This document shows, piece after piece, positions 6,574-13,142 of a stretch of 32,665 nt of DNA; the stretch's first letter is position 1; every line of letters starts with the position of its first letter. The DNA is taken from assembly GCF_001431625.1 (NCBI RefSeq), contig NZ_LLXT01000144.1, forward strand, positions 1-32,665, written 5' to 3'. This DNA is from Stenotrophomonas geniculata ATCC 19374 = JCM 13324 (GTDB lineage: Bacteria; Pseudomonadota; Gammaproteobacteria; Xanthomonadales; Xanthomonadaceae). The notes under the pieces are model-generated. The model worked only from the letters and a program-made list of their open reading frames with translations. It did not search any database and was not told the origin of the DNA. Made by a program: the position numbers and the translations under genes.

Positions 6574-7059
6574 TCACAGGAACCAGGCGAAGGCGAACAG
6601 CCCCAGCATCGCGATCACCACCGCCAGCTTCAGCGCCAGGCCGAGCAGGATGCCGAGCCAGGTGGCCAGGCCGACCTTGGTCGAGCGGCCCAGCTCGCGG
6701 GTGTGCCAGTACTCGCCGAGCAGGGCGCCGATCAACGGGCCGGCGAACAGGCCGATCGGCATGAAGAACAGGCCGACGATGCTGCCGAGGAACGTGCCCC
6801 ATAGCGCCTTCCGGCTGGCGCCCACCCGTTGTGCGCCCACCACTGTGGCCAGCACGTCCGCCAGCAGCGAGAGCACGGTCAGTACACCCAGTGCGACCAG
6901 GGTTGGCCAGCCCACATGGGCGAAGCCGTCGGCCCAGGCCGCCAGCAGCAGTCCGATGAATACCAGCGGGATGCCGGGGAGGGCTGGCAGGATGATCCCG
7001 GCGATGCCGACGAGGACAAAAATGACCGCTAGCAGATATAAGATGAATGAGAGTCCCAT
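6574..7059 (-). CDS. DUF456 family membrane protein
   Basis: The 161-residue, very hydrophobic protein has about four or five membrane segments: residues 3-45, which contain the repeat-like LPALPGIPLVFIG, then about 53-75, 88-115 and 130-160. The glycine-rich core (KALWGTFLGSIVGLFF, PIGLFAGPLIGALLGEY) is typical of DUF456, whose function is unknown. It sits in the inner membrane. It is transcribed divergently from cspA, with about 235 bases between them. Its stop lies 120 bases from the start of pldA on the same strand, so they may be co-transcribed or separately promoted. Confidence 0.88.
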   Translation of the reverse strand: MGLSFILYLLAVIFVLVGIAGIILPALPGIPLVFIGLLLAAWADGFAHVGWPTLVALGVLTVLSLLADVLATVVGAQRVGASRKALWGTFLGSIVGLFFMPIGLFAGPLIGALLGEYWHTRELGRSTKVGLATWLGILLGLALKLAVVIAMLGLFAFAWFL

Positions 7060-7294
7060 GCTGTCCCGTATGGTGGCCGTTTTGGGGTTGACAGTGAAAG
7101 ATTTTGCCAGTTGCTTTTTCGTTTTGGGCGGGTTAAGTTGCAGTCGCTGAGCTTGGCAAGGTCACCGTGGATCGTGGCCTGATGAAGCAAGATCTTCCCG
7201 ATCCGCTGCATCGATGCACCTCGCTTCCCCCTTGCTTGTCAGCCGCCCACCAGGCGTTTCCAACAACAAGAGAGAGTCAAAGGGAGTTAGTGAG

Positions 7295-7504
7295 ATGGCT
7301 GATCGCGAGACCGGTACCGTAAAGTGGTTCAATGATGCGAAGGGCTTCGGCTTCATCAGCCGGCAGAATGGCGAGGACGTGTTCGTGCACTTCCGCGCCA
7401 TCGAGACCCAGGGCTTCAAGAGCCTCAAGGAAGGCCAGACTGTGAGCTTCGAAGTCGTGCAGGGCCAGAAGGGTCTGCAGGCTGACAAGGTGCAGCCGGT
7501 GTAA
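7295..7504 (+). CDS. cspA: cold-shock domain protein (CspA family)
   Basis: The 69-residue protein is a single cold-shock domain that binds single-stranded RNA and DNA and melts RNA structure. RNP1 (KGFGFI, 16-21) and RNP2 (VFVHF, 29-33) are intact, as is the start region [12 protein letters not shown]. The ATG at 7295 is preceded by AAAGGGAG at about 10 bases. Reading upstream to 7214 is open but has no family resemblance. The long upstream gap (about 235 bases) suits the long leader typical of csp genes. A TTGACA at 7088-7093 is the best -35 candidate but has no good -10 after it. The gene ends at a strong terminator shared with the convergent lipoprotein gene. Confidence 0.95.
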   Translation: MADRETGTVKWFNDAKGFGFISRQNGEDVFVHFRAIETQGFKSLKEGQTVSFEVVQGQKGLQADKVQPV

Positions 7505-7525
7505 TGCCCGCCGCCTGTCGGCATG

Positions 7526-7553
7526 AAAAAGGCCCGCGCAAGCGGGCCTTTTT
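7526..7553. terminator. bidirectional rho-independent terminator
   Basis: AAAAA-GGCCCGC (7526-7537), loop GCAA, GCGGGCC-TTTTT (7542-7553). The stem and both T-tracts are perfect, so it can end cspA on the plus strand and the glycine-zipper lipoprotein gene on the minus strand. Confidence 0.95.
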
Positions 7554-7576
7554 CGTTGCGCATGGCCCGGTGCGGA

Positions 7577-8071
7577 TCAGCGCAGGATGACCTTGCCGTT
7601 GACCACGCGCACGTAGGTGTTTTCGCGGATGCCGCCGAGGTCACGCTGGTTGACCACGATGGTGCGGCCATCGTCCATGCGCACGCTGATGTCGTAGGTG
7701 TCGCTGGTCACGTTCTTCTGGATCTGGTTGCCGGCCAGCGCGCCACCGACTGCGCCCGCAGCGGCGGCGATGTTCTTGTTGCCACGGCTGCCACCGGTGT
7801 GGTCGGAGATCTCGTGGCCGGCCACGGCGCCGACGATGCCGCCCAGGATCGCGCCGGTCGCGCTGGGGGCGGTACGGCCGGACTGCACGGTATTGATGCG
7901 GGTGACGATGCCGCAGTCAGCGCAGCGGCCCTGGTTGTAACCGCCGTTGTTGCCGTAGCCGCCATTGTTGTAGCCGTTGTTGTAACCACCACCGCCGTAG
8001 CCAGGCGAGGTGGCACAGCCTGCCAGGGCGAGGGTAGCAATGGCGCTGGCGGCAATGAGCTGGATCTTCAT
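7577..8071 (-). CDS. glycine-zipper 2TM outer-membrane lipoprotein
   Basis: The 164-residue precursor has a lipoprotein signal ending ALAGC (C19 lipidated). A Gly/Asn/Tyr-rich low-complexity stretch follows (24-47), then a CADC pair (C50, C53), then a glycine-zipper hairpin at about 72-118 (GAILGGIVGAVAGHE and AGAVGGALAGNQ). A beta-rich C-terminal domain completes it (about 122-164). This is the SlyB/Pcp/17-kDa antigen plan of envelope stress lipoproteins. The ATG at 8071 follows AGGAG. It ends at a bidirectional terminator. A 17-codon open frame overlaps its start as ATGA and is described under findings. The GYNNGG-type tract is unusual and may be a flexible linker from the lipid anchor. Confidence 0.9.
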   Translation of the reverse strand: MKIQLIAASAIATLALAGCATSPGYGGGGYNNGYNNGGYGNNGGYNQGRCADCGIVTRINTVQSGRTAPSATGAILGGIVGAVAGHEISDHTGGSRGNKNIAAAAGAVGGALAGNQIQKNVTSDTYDISVRMDDGRTIVVNQRDLGGIRENTYVRVVNGKVILR

Positions 8072-8207
8072 GGGGCGTCTCCTGGCCGTGAAGGCGGGTG
8101 TCTGGGGTGGTACTGCGTCATGCAGCAGGGTGGACGAATCGTCTCCTTTCGAACGTGAACGACGCGCCAACCGTGCGTGCCTTGCCCGGCTGCAGGATGA
8201 ATGCGGC

Positions 8208-8642
8208 TCAGCGGAAGTCCTGGTGGCAGGCGCGGCAGTCGGCCTGCACGGTTTCCACCACTTGGGCCAGGGCCGTGCAGTCGCTGGGCGGCGCGGCCAG
8301 GGCGGCGTTGAGGTTGCCACGCAGCTGGCTGGCGTGCTGCTGGAACTGCGCGTTGTCCTTCAGCCCGGGAAAGGCCAGATCGAGGTCGTTGGACAGCAGG
8401 CGCAGGGCCTGCAGGCGCGGCACGCTGTCGGCCAGGCTGCAGCGGTTCTGCTGCTGGGCCTGCTGCAGCAGCTGCGATTGCCGTTGCATCACCTGCATCA
8501 GACTGTCCGGGAACGGGTCGCGGCGCGCCTGCAGGGCGCGGCCCACCATCACCGTGGCGATCAGGCCGATCAACAGTCCCAGGCCGAGCACGAACAGATA
8601 GCGGTAGGCGGTGGACGGACGGCGGGGTGGGCTGGCGTTCAT
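8208..8642 (-). CDS. membrane-anchored class II (c'/c556-like) cytochrome c
   Basis: The 144-residue protein starts with a short cytoplasmic tail and one membrane segment (about 14-35), followed by a mostly helical domain. Its last nine residues are CRACHQDFR, with C136, C139 and H140 as the heme c attachment site and axial ligand. A CxxCH at the extreme C-terminus followed by xxFR is the hallmark of four-helix-bundle class II cytochromes, which are usually soluble; here the anchor keeps the heme at the inner membrane, facing the periplasm. The ATG at 8642 follows GGAGA; a longer open frame to 8708 overlaps the tcdA promoter region. The redox partner is unknown. It is the upstream neighbour of the glycine-zipper lipoprotein on the same strand, 136 bases apart. 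Confidence 0.82.
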   Translation of the reverse strand: MNASPPRRPSTAYRYLFVLGLGLLIGLIATVMVGRALQARRDPFPDSLMQVMQRQSQLLQQAQQQNRCSLADSVPRLQALRLLSNDLDLAFPGLKDNAQFQQHASQLRGNLNAALAAPPSDCTALAQVVETVQADCRACHQDFR

Positions 8643-8687
8643 GGCGGGCTCTCCGGGCGTGCAACGGTGGGTTCGATGCCGGCGCGC

Positions 8688-8707
8688 TGCAGGCGCTGGC
8701 GCCTGCA
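8688..8707. promoter_or_regulatory. 20-bp palindrome upstream of tcdA
   Basis: TGCAGGCGC (8688-8696), TG, GCGCCTGCA (8699-8707) is a perfect 9-bp inverted repeat. It ends 3 bases before the candidate -10 box of tcdA and lies 45 bases from the start of the divergent cytochrome gene. Its position suits an operator; it could also be a chance GC palindrome. Confidence 0.5.
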
Positions 8708-8710
8708 CGT

Positions 8711-8716
8711 TAAAAT
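8711..8716 (+). promoter_or_regulatory. candidate -10 box of tcdA, implying a leaderless transcript
   Basis: TAAAAT (5 of 6 to TATAAT) ends 6 bases before the ATG at 8723. Transcription would start at or next to the start codon. No Shine-Dalgarno precedes the ATG (GCGGG only), which agrees with a leaderless message. Confidence 0.5.
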
Positions 8717-8722
8717 AGCGGG

Positions 8723-9547
8723 ATGAATGAACAGGTCAAACAACGCTTCGCCGGCATCGAACGGCTGTATGGCGTGGGTGCGCTCGAGCGCCTGCAGGGT
8801 AGCCGCGTGGCGGTGGTGGGCATGGGCGGCGTCGGCTCATGGGTGGTGGAAGCGCTGGCCCGCTCGGCGGTGGGCCACCTGACCCTGATCGATGCCGATG
8901 ACATCTGCGTCTCCAACACCAACCGGCAGCTGCCGGCGATGGAAGGCAACTACGGCCGCAACAAGGCCGAGGCGATGGCCGAGCGCTGCCGCGCGATCAA
9001 TCCGGATATCGAGGTCGATGCCGTGCAGGCGTTCCTGACCGTGTCGAACATGGCGGAGCTGCTGGACCGGGGCTTCGATCTGGTGATCGATGCCTGCGAC
9101 AGCTTCCGGGTCAAGGTCGAGACGATTGCCTGGTGCCGTCGCCGCAAGCTGCCGCTGCTGACCGTCGGTGCCGCCGGTGGCCGTACCGATCCGACCCTGG
9201 TGCGCATCCGCGACGTCTCGCGCACCGAGCACGACGCCATGCTGGCGCTGATCCGCAAGAAGCTGCGCAGCGAGTTCAATTTCCCGAAGAACGCCAAGCG
9301 CTATTTCGGTGTGCCGGCAGTGTATTCGCTGGAGAACGTGAAGTATCCGCAGGCTGATGGCAGCGTCTGTGGCATCCGCCCGAACCTTGGCGCCGATGCG
9401 GCGTTGAAGCTGGACTGCGGCGCCGGCCTGGGTGCGGCGACCCATATCACTGGCGCGTTCGCGTTCGCGGCGGTGGGCAAGGCGCTGGAAATGCTGCTGG
9501 AGCCGAAGAAAGTGAAGGCCGAAGCGGTAGAGGCCAGCGAGGTGTGA
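8723..9547 (+). CDS. tcdA: tRNA threonylcarbamoyladenosine dehydratase
   Basis: The 274-residue protein belongs to the ThiF/MoeB/HesA E1-like family. Its Rossmann ATP-binding motif VVGMGGVGSWVVEALARS is at about 31-48, followed by LIDADDICVSNTNRQ, the TcdA (CsdL/YgdL) signature. It cyclises t6A at tRNA position 37 to ct6A using ATP. The N-terminus (QRFAGIERLYG) aligns with E. coli TcdA from memory, supporting the ATG at 8723. The sulfur-shuttle partners csdA and csdE are not in the window. It is a single-gene unit, divergent from the cytochrome gene, and ends at a REP. Confidence 0.95.
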   Translation: MNEQVKQRFAGIERLYGVGALERLQGSRVAVVGMGGVGSWVVEALARSAVGHLTLIDADDICVSNTNRQLPAMEGNYGRNKAEAMAERCRAINPDIEVDAVQAFLTVSNMAELLDRGFDLVIDACDSFRVKVETIAWCRRRKLPLLTVGAAGGRTDPTLVRIRDVSRTEHDAMLALIRKKLRSEFNFPKNAKRYFGVPAVYSLENVKYPQADGSVCGIRPNLGADAALKLDCGAGLGAATHITGAFAFAAVGKALEMLLEPKKVKAEAVEASEV

Positions 9548-9553
9548 TGGATC

Positions 9554-9578
9554 GTGCCGGCCAGCGGCCGGCACCTAC
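9554..9578 (-). repeat. GTAG-type REP (single)
   Basis: GTGCCGGCC (9554-9562), loop AGC, GGCCGGCAC (9566-9574), then CTAC (9575-9578), so the GTAG head is on the minus strand. It sits between the convergent tcdA and TatD genes, 6 bases after the tcdA stop and 3 bases from the TatD stop. Confidence 0.85.
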
Positions 9579-9580
9579 CG

Positions 9581-10354
9581 TTACATTGCCGGCAGCGCGA
9601 ACAGGCGTCGTGCATTCTCCGTCGTGGCCTGGGCCACTGCGTCCAGCTCCATCCCGCGCAGCGCGGCCACGTGGCGGGCGATGACCGCCAGCCGTGCCGG
9701 TTCGTTGCGCTGGCCGCGGATGCCGGCGTCAGGCTGGTCGGGCGCGTCGGTCTCCAGCAGCAGCTGTTCCAGCGGCATGTCGCGCACCAGCCGCTGCAGG
9801 CGCTGCGCGCGTTCGTAGGTCAACGGGCCGCCGAGCCCGAGCAGGAAGCCCTGCCGGTGCAGTTGTGCCGCCTGTTCCGGACTGCCGGAAAAGCTGTGCA
9901 CCACGCCGCGCAGGCCGCCGATGCGACGGATCGCGGCGATCACCACGTCCACCGCGCGCCGTGCATGCACGATCACCGGCAGCTCGAACTCACGGGCCAG
10001 TTGCAGCTGGCCGAGGAAGTATGCCTGCTGCGTCTCGGCATCCAGGCCTTCGACAAAGAAGTCCAGGCCGCATTCGCCGATCGCGCAGGGGCGTTCGCGC
10101 TCGATCCACTCGCGCAGCAGCGGCAGGTGGCCGGGCCGGTGCTCGGACAGGAACATCGGGTGCAGGCCGTAGGCCGGGTACAGCCCCGGCGCCTGCTGGC
10201 AGACCTCCCGCAGCTTCGGCCAGCTGGCCGCCGTCACCGCCGGCACCACCTGCAGGCGCACGCCAGCGGCCTGCGCGCGTGCGATCACGGCGGCGCGGTC
10301 ACTGTCGAACCCGCCGGCATCGAGATGGCAGTGGCTGTCGACCAGCAGGCTCAA
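9581..10354 (-). CDS. TatD-family metal-dependent hydrolase (putative DNase)
   Basis: The 257-residue TIM-barrel protein carries the TatD metal sites in order: DSHCHLD (6-12), GECGLDFF (the metal-bridging Glu), VIVHARRA, VVHSFSG and LLETDAP. Family members are 3'-5' exonucleases or deoxyribonucleases in DNA repair or turnover; the GECGLDFF spelling and length resemble the YjjV branch. The start is TTG at 10354, which overlaps the TGA stop of the upstream small gene as TTGA. The DSHCHLD motif sits five residues in, as in the family, and no ATG is available, so TTG is likely real and coupled to its neighbour. The stop lies 3 bases from a REP. Confidence 0.92.
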   Translation of the reverse strand: MSLLVDSHCHLDAGGFDSDRAAVIARAQAAGVRLQVVPAVTAASWPKLREVCQQAPGLYPAYGLHPMFLSEHRPGHLPLLREWIERERPCAIGECGLDFFVEGLDAETQQAYFLGQLQLAREFELPVIVHARRAVDVVIAAIRRIGGLRGVVHSFSGSPEQAAQLHRQGFLLGLGGPLTYERAQRLQRLVRDMPLEQLLLETDAPDQPDAGIRGQRNEPARLAVIARHVAALRGMELDAVAQATTENARRLFALPAM

Positions 10355-10569
10355 CGCTGTTCCAGCGACGGCGGCGCTGTGGCGGTGTTGCGGCTTTTCC
10401 AGTTGGCCAGCAGCAGGGTGCCGAAGCCGAGCACCAGTTCATCGACGAACGGAATCGGGTCGGGGATGAACAGGGTCAGCACGAACAGGCCTGCGGTGAG
10501 CTTGAACAGGGTGGGGTAGCGCAGCCGGCGCGCCCATTGCAATACCGGCAGCAGCATCGGGTTGGCCAT
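10351..10569 (-). CDS. small membrane protein, DUF6116-like
   Basis: The 72-residue protein has two hydrophobic stretches (about 3-12 and 22-36), then IPFVDELVLGFGTLLLANWK, which resembles the short DUF6116 proteins of Xanthomonadaceae (recognised from memory). Function unknown; probably inner membrane. The ATG at 10569 follows AGGAGG at 8 bases, a strong site. Its TGA stop overlaps the TTG start of the TatD gene, so the two are translated as a coupled pair. Confidence 0.78.
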   Translation of the reverse strand: MANPMLLPVLQWARRLRYPTLFKLTAGLFVLTLFIPDPIPFVDELVLGFGTLLLANWKSRNTATAPPSLEQR

Positions 10570-10705
10570 GGCGGGGGTCCTCCTGGGGAATATGCAAACG
10601 CTACCACGGGCCCAGCATTTCCCGATGCTGAATGGGTTACGGGAATGAGCAGGAAATGTGGAGATTCCGTTCAGGCAGCGCATGCTGCAATCAGGTCCGA
10701 GAACG

Positions 10706-10726
10706 TTGCGGATGGTCCGCAAGGAG
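10706..10726 (+). promoter_or_regulatory. hairpin abutting the Shine-Dalgarno of the glycine-zipper gene
   Basis: TTGCGGA (10706-10712), loop TGG, TCCGCAA (10716-10722) is a perfect 7-bp stem. Its last two bases are the first two of the AAGGAG Shine-Dalgarno (10721-10726). It could limit or tune ribosome access. Confidence 0.4.
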
Positions 10727-10732
10727 CAGGTC

Positions 10733-11578
10733 ATGAAAAGCACAACTACAACTGTCCTGGTCGCAGCGGGCGCGCTGCTGGTCGGTGGTATCGCCACCGC
10801 CGCCTTCATGAAGAGCGGCGACACGTCGCCTGATTCCATCAGCGCCGGAACCCCCAATGGCGAATCGCGCCTGGTCGATGGCAACGCCACTGGCGATGGC
10901 GCGCGTGGTGACACGCTCGACCCGTCGGCACCGCGTGGGCTGGAATATGCCGACGTGCTGAAGGTCGACCCGATCACCGAGAAGCAGAAGGCCTACGCCA
11001 CCGTGATCGGCACCGATGCGGTGCGCGAGACCTCCACCACCCAGACACCGCATGAAGTCTGCCAGGACGTGACGGTGCAGGAGCGCCTGCCGGAACGTGA
11101 CGGCAACGTCGGCGGCACCGTGGTCGGTGCTGTGGTGGGTGGCCTGCTGGGCAACCAGGTCGGCGGTGGTAACGGCAAGAAGGCCGCGACCGCGGCCGGT
11201 GCCGTGGCCGGTGGCTTCATCGGCAACCAGATCGACAAGCGCCACGTGGGTGGCCGCGTGGTCAACCGTACCGAGCGCCAGTGCCACACCGAGACCGCAA
11301 CCTCCGAGTCGAGCCGTGTTACCGGCTACAACGTGACCTACCGCAACGAGGACGGCACCACCGGCACCATGCGCATGGCCAGCAAGCCGGGTAACCGCAT
11401 CGCCATGGGCACCAACGACGTGGTGAAGGGCTACAACGTGACCTATCGCTACGACGGCGCCGAGAAGACCGTGCGCATGGACAACAAGCCGGCCAGCGAT
11501 CGCCTGCCGGTGGTCGATGGCCAGCTGGTCACGCAGACCGCTGCCGCCGGTGCCACTGCGGCCACCACGCGCCAGTAA
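10733..11578 (+). CDS. glycine-zipper 2TM protein, YcfJ-like
   Basis: The 281-residue protein has an uncleaved or weakly cleaved N-terminal hydrophobic helix (about 7-25) and a polar linker. A glycine zipper follows at roughly 123-168 (GGTVVGAVVGGLLGNQ, AGAVAGGFIGNQ), then a C-terminal domain with two related segments, each containing GYNVTYR. A cysteine before the zipper (in HEVCQDV) and one after (RQCHTET) could pair. The domain order resembles E. coli YcfJ, an envelope protein of unclear function linked to stress and biofilm. The ATG at 10733 has AAGGAG at 6 bases, partly held in a hairpin. The gene ends at a good terminator. Confidence 0.85.
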   Translation: MKSTTTTVLVAAGALLVGGIATAAFMKSGDTSPDSISAGTPNGESRLVDGNATGDGARGDTLDPSAPRGLEYADVLKVDPITEKQKAYATVIGTDAVRETSTTQTPHEVCQDVTVQERLPERDGNVGGTVVGAVVGGLLGNQVGGGNGKKAATAAGAVAGGFIGNQIDKRHVGGRVVNRTERQCHTETATSESSRVTGYNVTYRNEDGTTGTMRMASKPGNRIAMGTNDVVKGYNVTYRYDGAEKTVRMDNKPASDRLPVVDGQLVTQTAAAGATAATTRQ

Positions 11579-11602
11579 TCTGGAAGCAGCATGCAGTACC
11601 CC

Positions 11603-11631
11603 ACGGGCCGGCTCATGCCGGCCCGTTTCGT
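11603..11631 (+). terminator. rho-independent-like terminator
   Basis: ACGGGCCGGC (11603-11612), loop TCAT, GCCGGCCCGT (11617-11626), then TTCGTT. It is a perfect 10-bp stem, 25 bases after the stop of the glycine-zipper gene. Confidence 0.8.
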
Positions 11632-11704
11632 TGCAGCCGGCGAAATTCATCCGTGCGGAGCGCGAATCCACCATCATGGACGCTTCCTTCGACATGGAGC
11701 CGGC

Positions 11705-12244
11705 ATGAGCATTTTCGACCTGCGCATCGAAACAGAGCGCCTGATCCTGCGCCCACTCCTGCGCGAGGACTACGAACCTTACCTGGCGTTCTGCGCCGAC
11801 GAGGAAACGATGCGCACCCTCGGTGGCGTGCAGCCGCCTTCGGTGGCCTGGCGTGGCTTCTGCAGCCTGGCCGGCGCCTGGCAGCTGTTCGGCTTCTCGA
11901 TGTTCAGCGTGATCGAGAAATCCAGCGGCGACTGGATCGGGCGCATGGGTCCCTGGCAACCGCAGGACTGGCCTGGTACCGAGGTCGGCTGGGGCATCCG
12001 CCATGCCAGCTGGGGCAGGGGCTATGCGCCGGAAGCTGCGGTCGCCGCGATCGACTGGGCGTTCGACACGCTCGGGTGGGATGAGGTGATCCACACCATC
12101 GCCGAGAACAACGACAACTCGCGGGCGGTCGCGCGCAAGCTCGGCAGCACGATGCTGCGCATGGGGGAGCTGCCAGCGCCGTACAACGACAAGCCGATGC
12201 AGATCTGGGGCCAGTCGCGCGAGCAGTGGCGGCAGCGCCGTTGA
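11705..12244 (+). CDS. GNAT-family N-acetyltransferase (RimJ/RimL type)
   Basis: The 179-residue protein matches the Acetyltransf_3/RimL plan: TERLILRPLLREDYEPYLAF at 10-29, an acetyl-CoA-binding core around EVGWGIRHASWGRGYAPEA, and the closing motif NDNSRAVARKLGS. It would transfer acetyl from acetyl-CoA to an amine or a protein N-terminus; the substrate cannot be told. The ATG at 11705 is chosen because the family motif TERLILRP starts ten residues in and GGAG lies upstream; a reading frame to 11591 has no such resemblance. A paired REP begins 6 bases after its stop. Confidence 0.92.
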   Translation: MSIFDLRIETERLILRPLLREDYEPYLAFCADEETMRTLGGVQPPSVAWRGFCSLAGAWQLFGFSMFSVIEKSSGDWIGRMGPWQPQDWPGTEVGWGIRHASWGRGYAPEAAVAAIDWAFDTLGWDEVIHTIAENNDNSRAVARKLGSTMLRMGELPAPYNDKPMQIWGQSREQWRQRR

Positions 12245-12249
12245 CGGTT

Positions 12250-12313
12250 GTAGAGCCGAGCCCACGCTCGGCTGCCGTTCGCCAAATGCAGCCGAGCATG
12301 GGCTCGGCTCTAC
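12250..12313. repeat. GTAG-type REP, inverted pair
   Basis: Units 12250-12275 and 12288-12313 are inverted copies of each other with one mismatch in the loop (CCAC against ATGG). Each has an 8-bp stem AGCCGAGC/GCTCGGCT and a terminal GTAG. They are separated by 12 bases. Confidence 0.9.
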
Positions 12314-12408
12314 AGATTGTCCGCATGCTGCACCCGCGCTTGGCATTCACCGGCGTGCTTGCCAGACTGCACGCAGCCGGCCGCCGGCCGGACGTGATGG
12401 AGCAGGCA

Positions 12409-13065
12409 ATGGTGGAAGCGCGCGTCCCGCTGACGGTGCATGGCATGTCGGTCTCGGGTAATTGCCACAAGGTCCGCCTGCTGCTGGAGCAGCTCGGCAG
12501 CCGTTACCGCTGGGTGGAAGTGGACAGTGCCCACGGCCAGACCCATACCCCGGAATTCCTGGCGCTCAACCCGAATGCCAAGGTGCCGCTGATCGTCCGC
12601 GACGATGGCCGCGTGCTGACCGAATCCAACGCGATCCTGTTCTGGCTGGCCGAAGGCACGCCGTACCTGCCCACTGATGGCTGGGAGCGCGCGCAGGCGT
12701 TGAGCTGGATGTTCTTCGAGCAGTACACGCACGAGCCGTGCGTGGCAGTGGCGCGCTTCATCCGCGGCTGGACCGCCCCCGATTCGCCGCGCCGCGCCGA
12801 ACTGCCACGGCTGCACGAGCGCGCGGCCACCGCGCTGGCGGTGATGGAGCTGCACCTGCGCCAGGCACAATGGTTCACCGGCAGCGGATACGGCATCGCC
12901 GATATCGCCCTGTTTGCCTATACCGATGTGGCGGGCGAGGGCGGTATCAGCCTGGAGCCGTTCCCGGACGTTCGCGCCTGGCTGCAGCGCGTGCGTGAGC
13001 AGCCGCGCTTCCTGCCGATGCCGGCGGTGACCGCCGAAGTGCGCTCGCGATTCGAGGCCGCGTGA
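12409..13065 (+). CDS. glutathione S-transferase family protein
   Basis: The 218-residue protein has an N-terminal thioredoxin fold (VHGMSVSGNCHKVRLLLEQL at 10-29, cis-proline segment NPNAKVPLIV) and the intact Glu-Ser glutathione motif in VLTESNAILFWLAEG. A helical C-terminal domain follows from about 85. It is cytosolic, with unknown substrate. Start choice is open: ATG at 12409 has GGAG at 6 bases and fits GST length, while ATG at 12397 or 12325 would add residues unlike the family. Unlike the GST at 4229, its glutathione-binding Ser is present. A palindrome CCGGCC-GCC-GGCCGG at 12377-12391, just upstream, may be a decayed REP. Confidence 0.88.
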   Translation: MVEARVPLTVHGMSVSGNCHKVRLLLEQLGSRYRWVEVDSAHGQTHTPEFLALNPNAKVPLIVRDDGRVLTESNAILFWLAEGTPYLPTDGWERAQALSWMFFEQYTHEPCVAVARFIRGWTAPDSPRRAELPRLHERAATALAVMELHLRQAQWFTGSGYGIADIALFAYTDVAGEGGISLEPFPDVRAWLQRVREQPRFLPMPAVTAEVRSRFEAA

Positions 13066-13090
13066 CTCTCACCAGGGTGACTCCCACAGG

Positions 13091-13114
13091 GTAGCGCCGG
13101 GCCATGCCCGGCCG
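13091..13114 (+). repeat. GTAG-type REP (single), in the leader of the E1 gene
   Basis: GTAG, C, then GCCGGGC (13096-13102), loop CAT, GCCCGGC (13106-13112). It ends 16 bases before the Shine-Dalgarno of the gene starting at 13143, so the hairpin is probably in that gene's leader. Confidence 0.8.
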
Positions 13115-13142
13115 AATGCAACAACGACACGGAGGGTGTTCG

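Noticed and set aside
7088..7093. TTGACA as a proven cspA promoter
   Set aside because: The hexamer is perfect, but 16-18 bases downstream there is only TTGCTT or TGCTTT, so I do not call a promoter.
12377..12391. CCGGCC-GCC-GGCCGG before the second GST as a full REP
   Set aside because: It lacks the GTAG and the outer stem bases. It may be a remnant, or coding if that gene starts further upstream.
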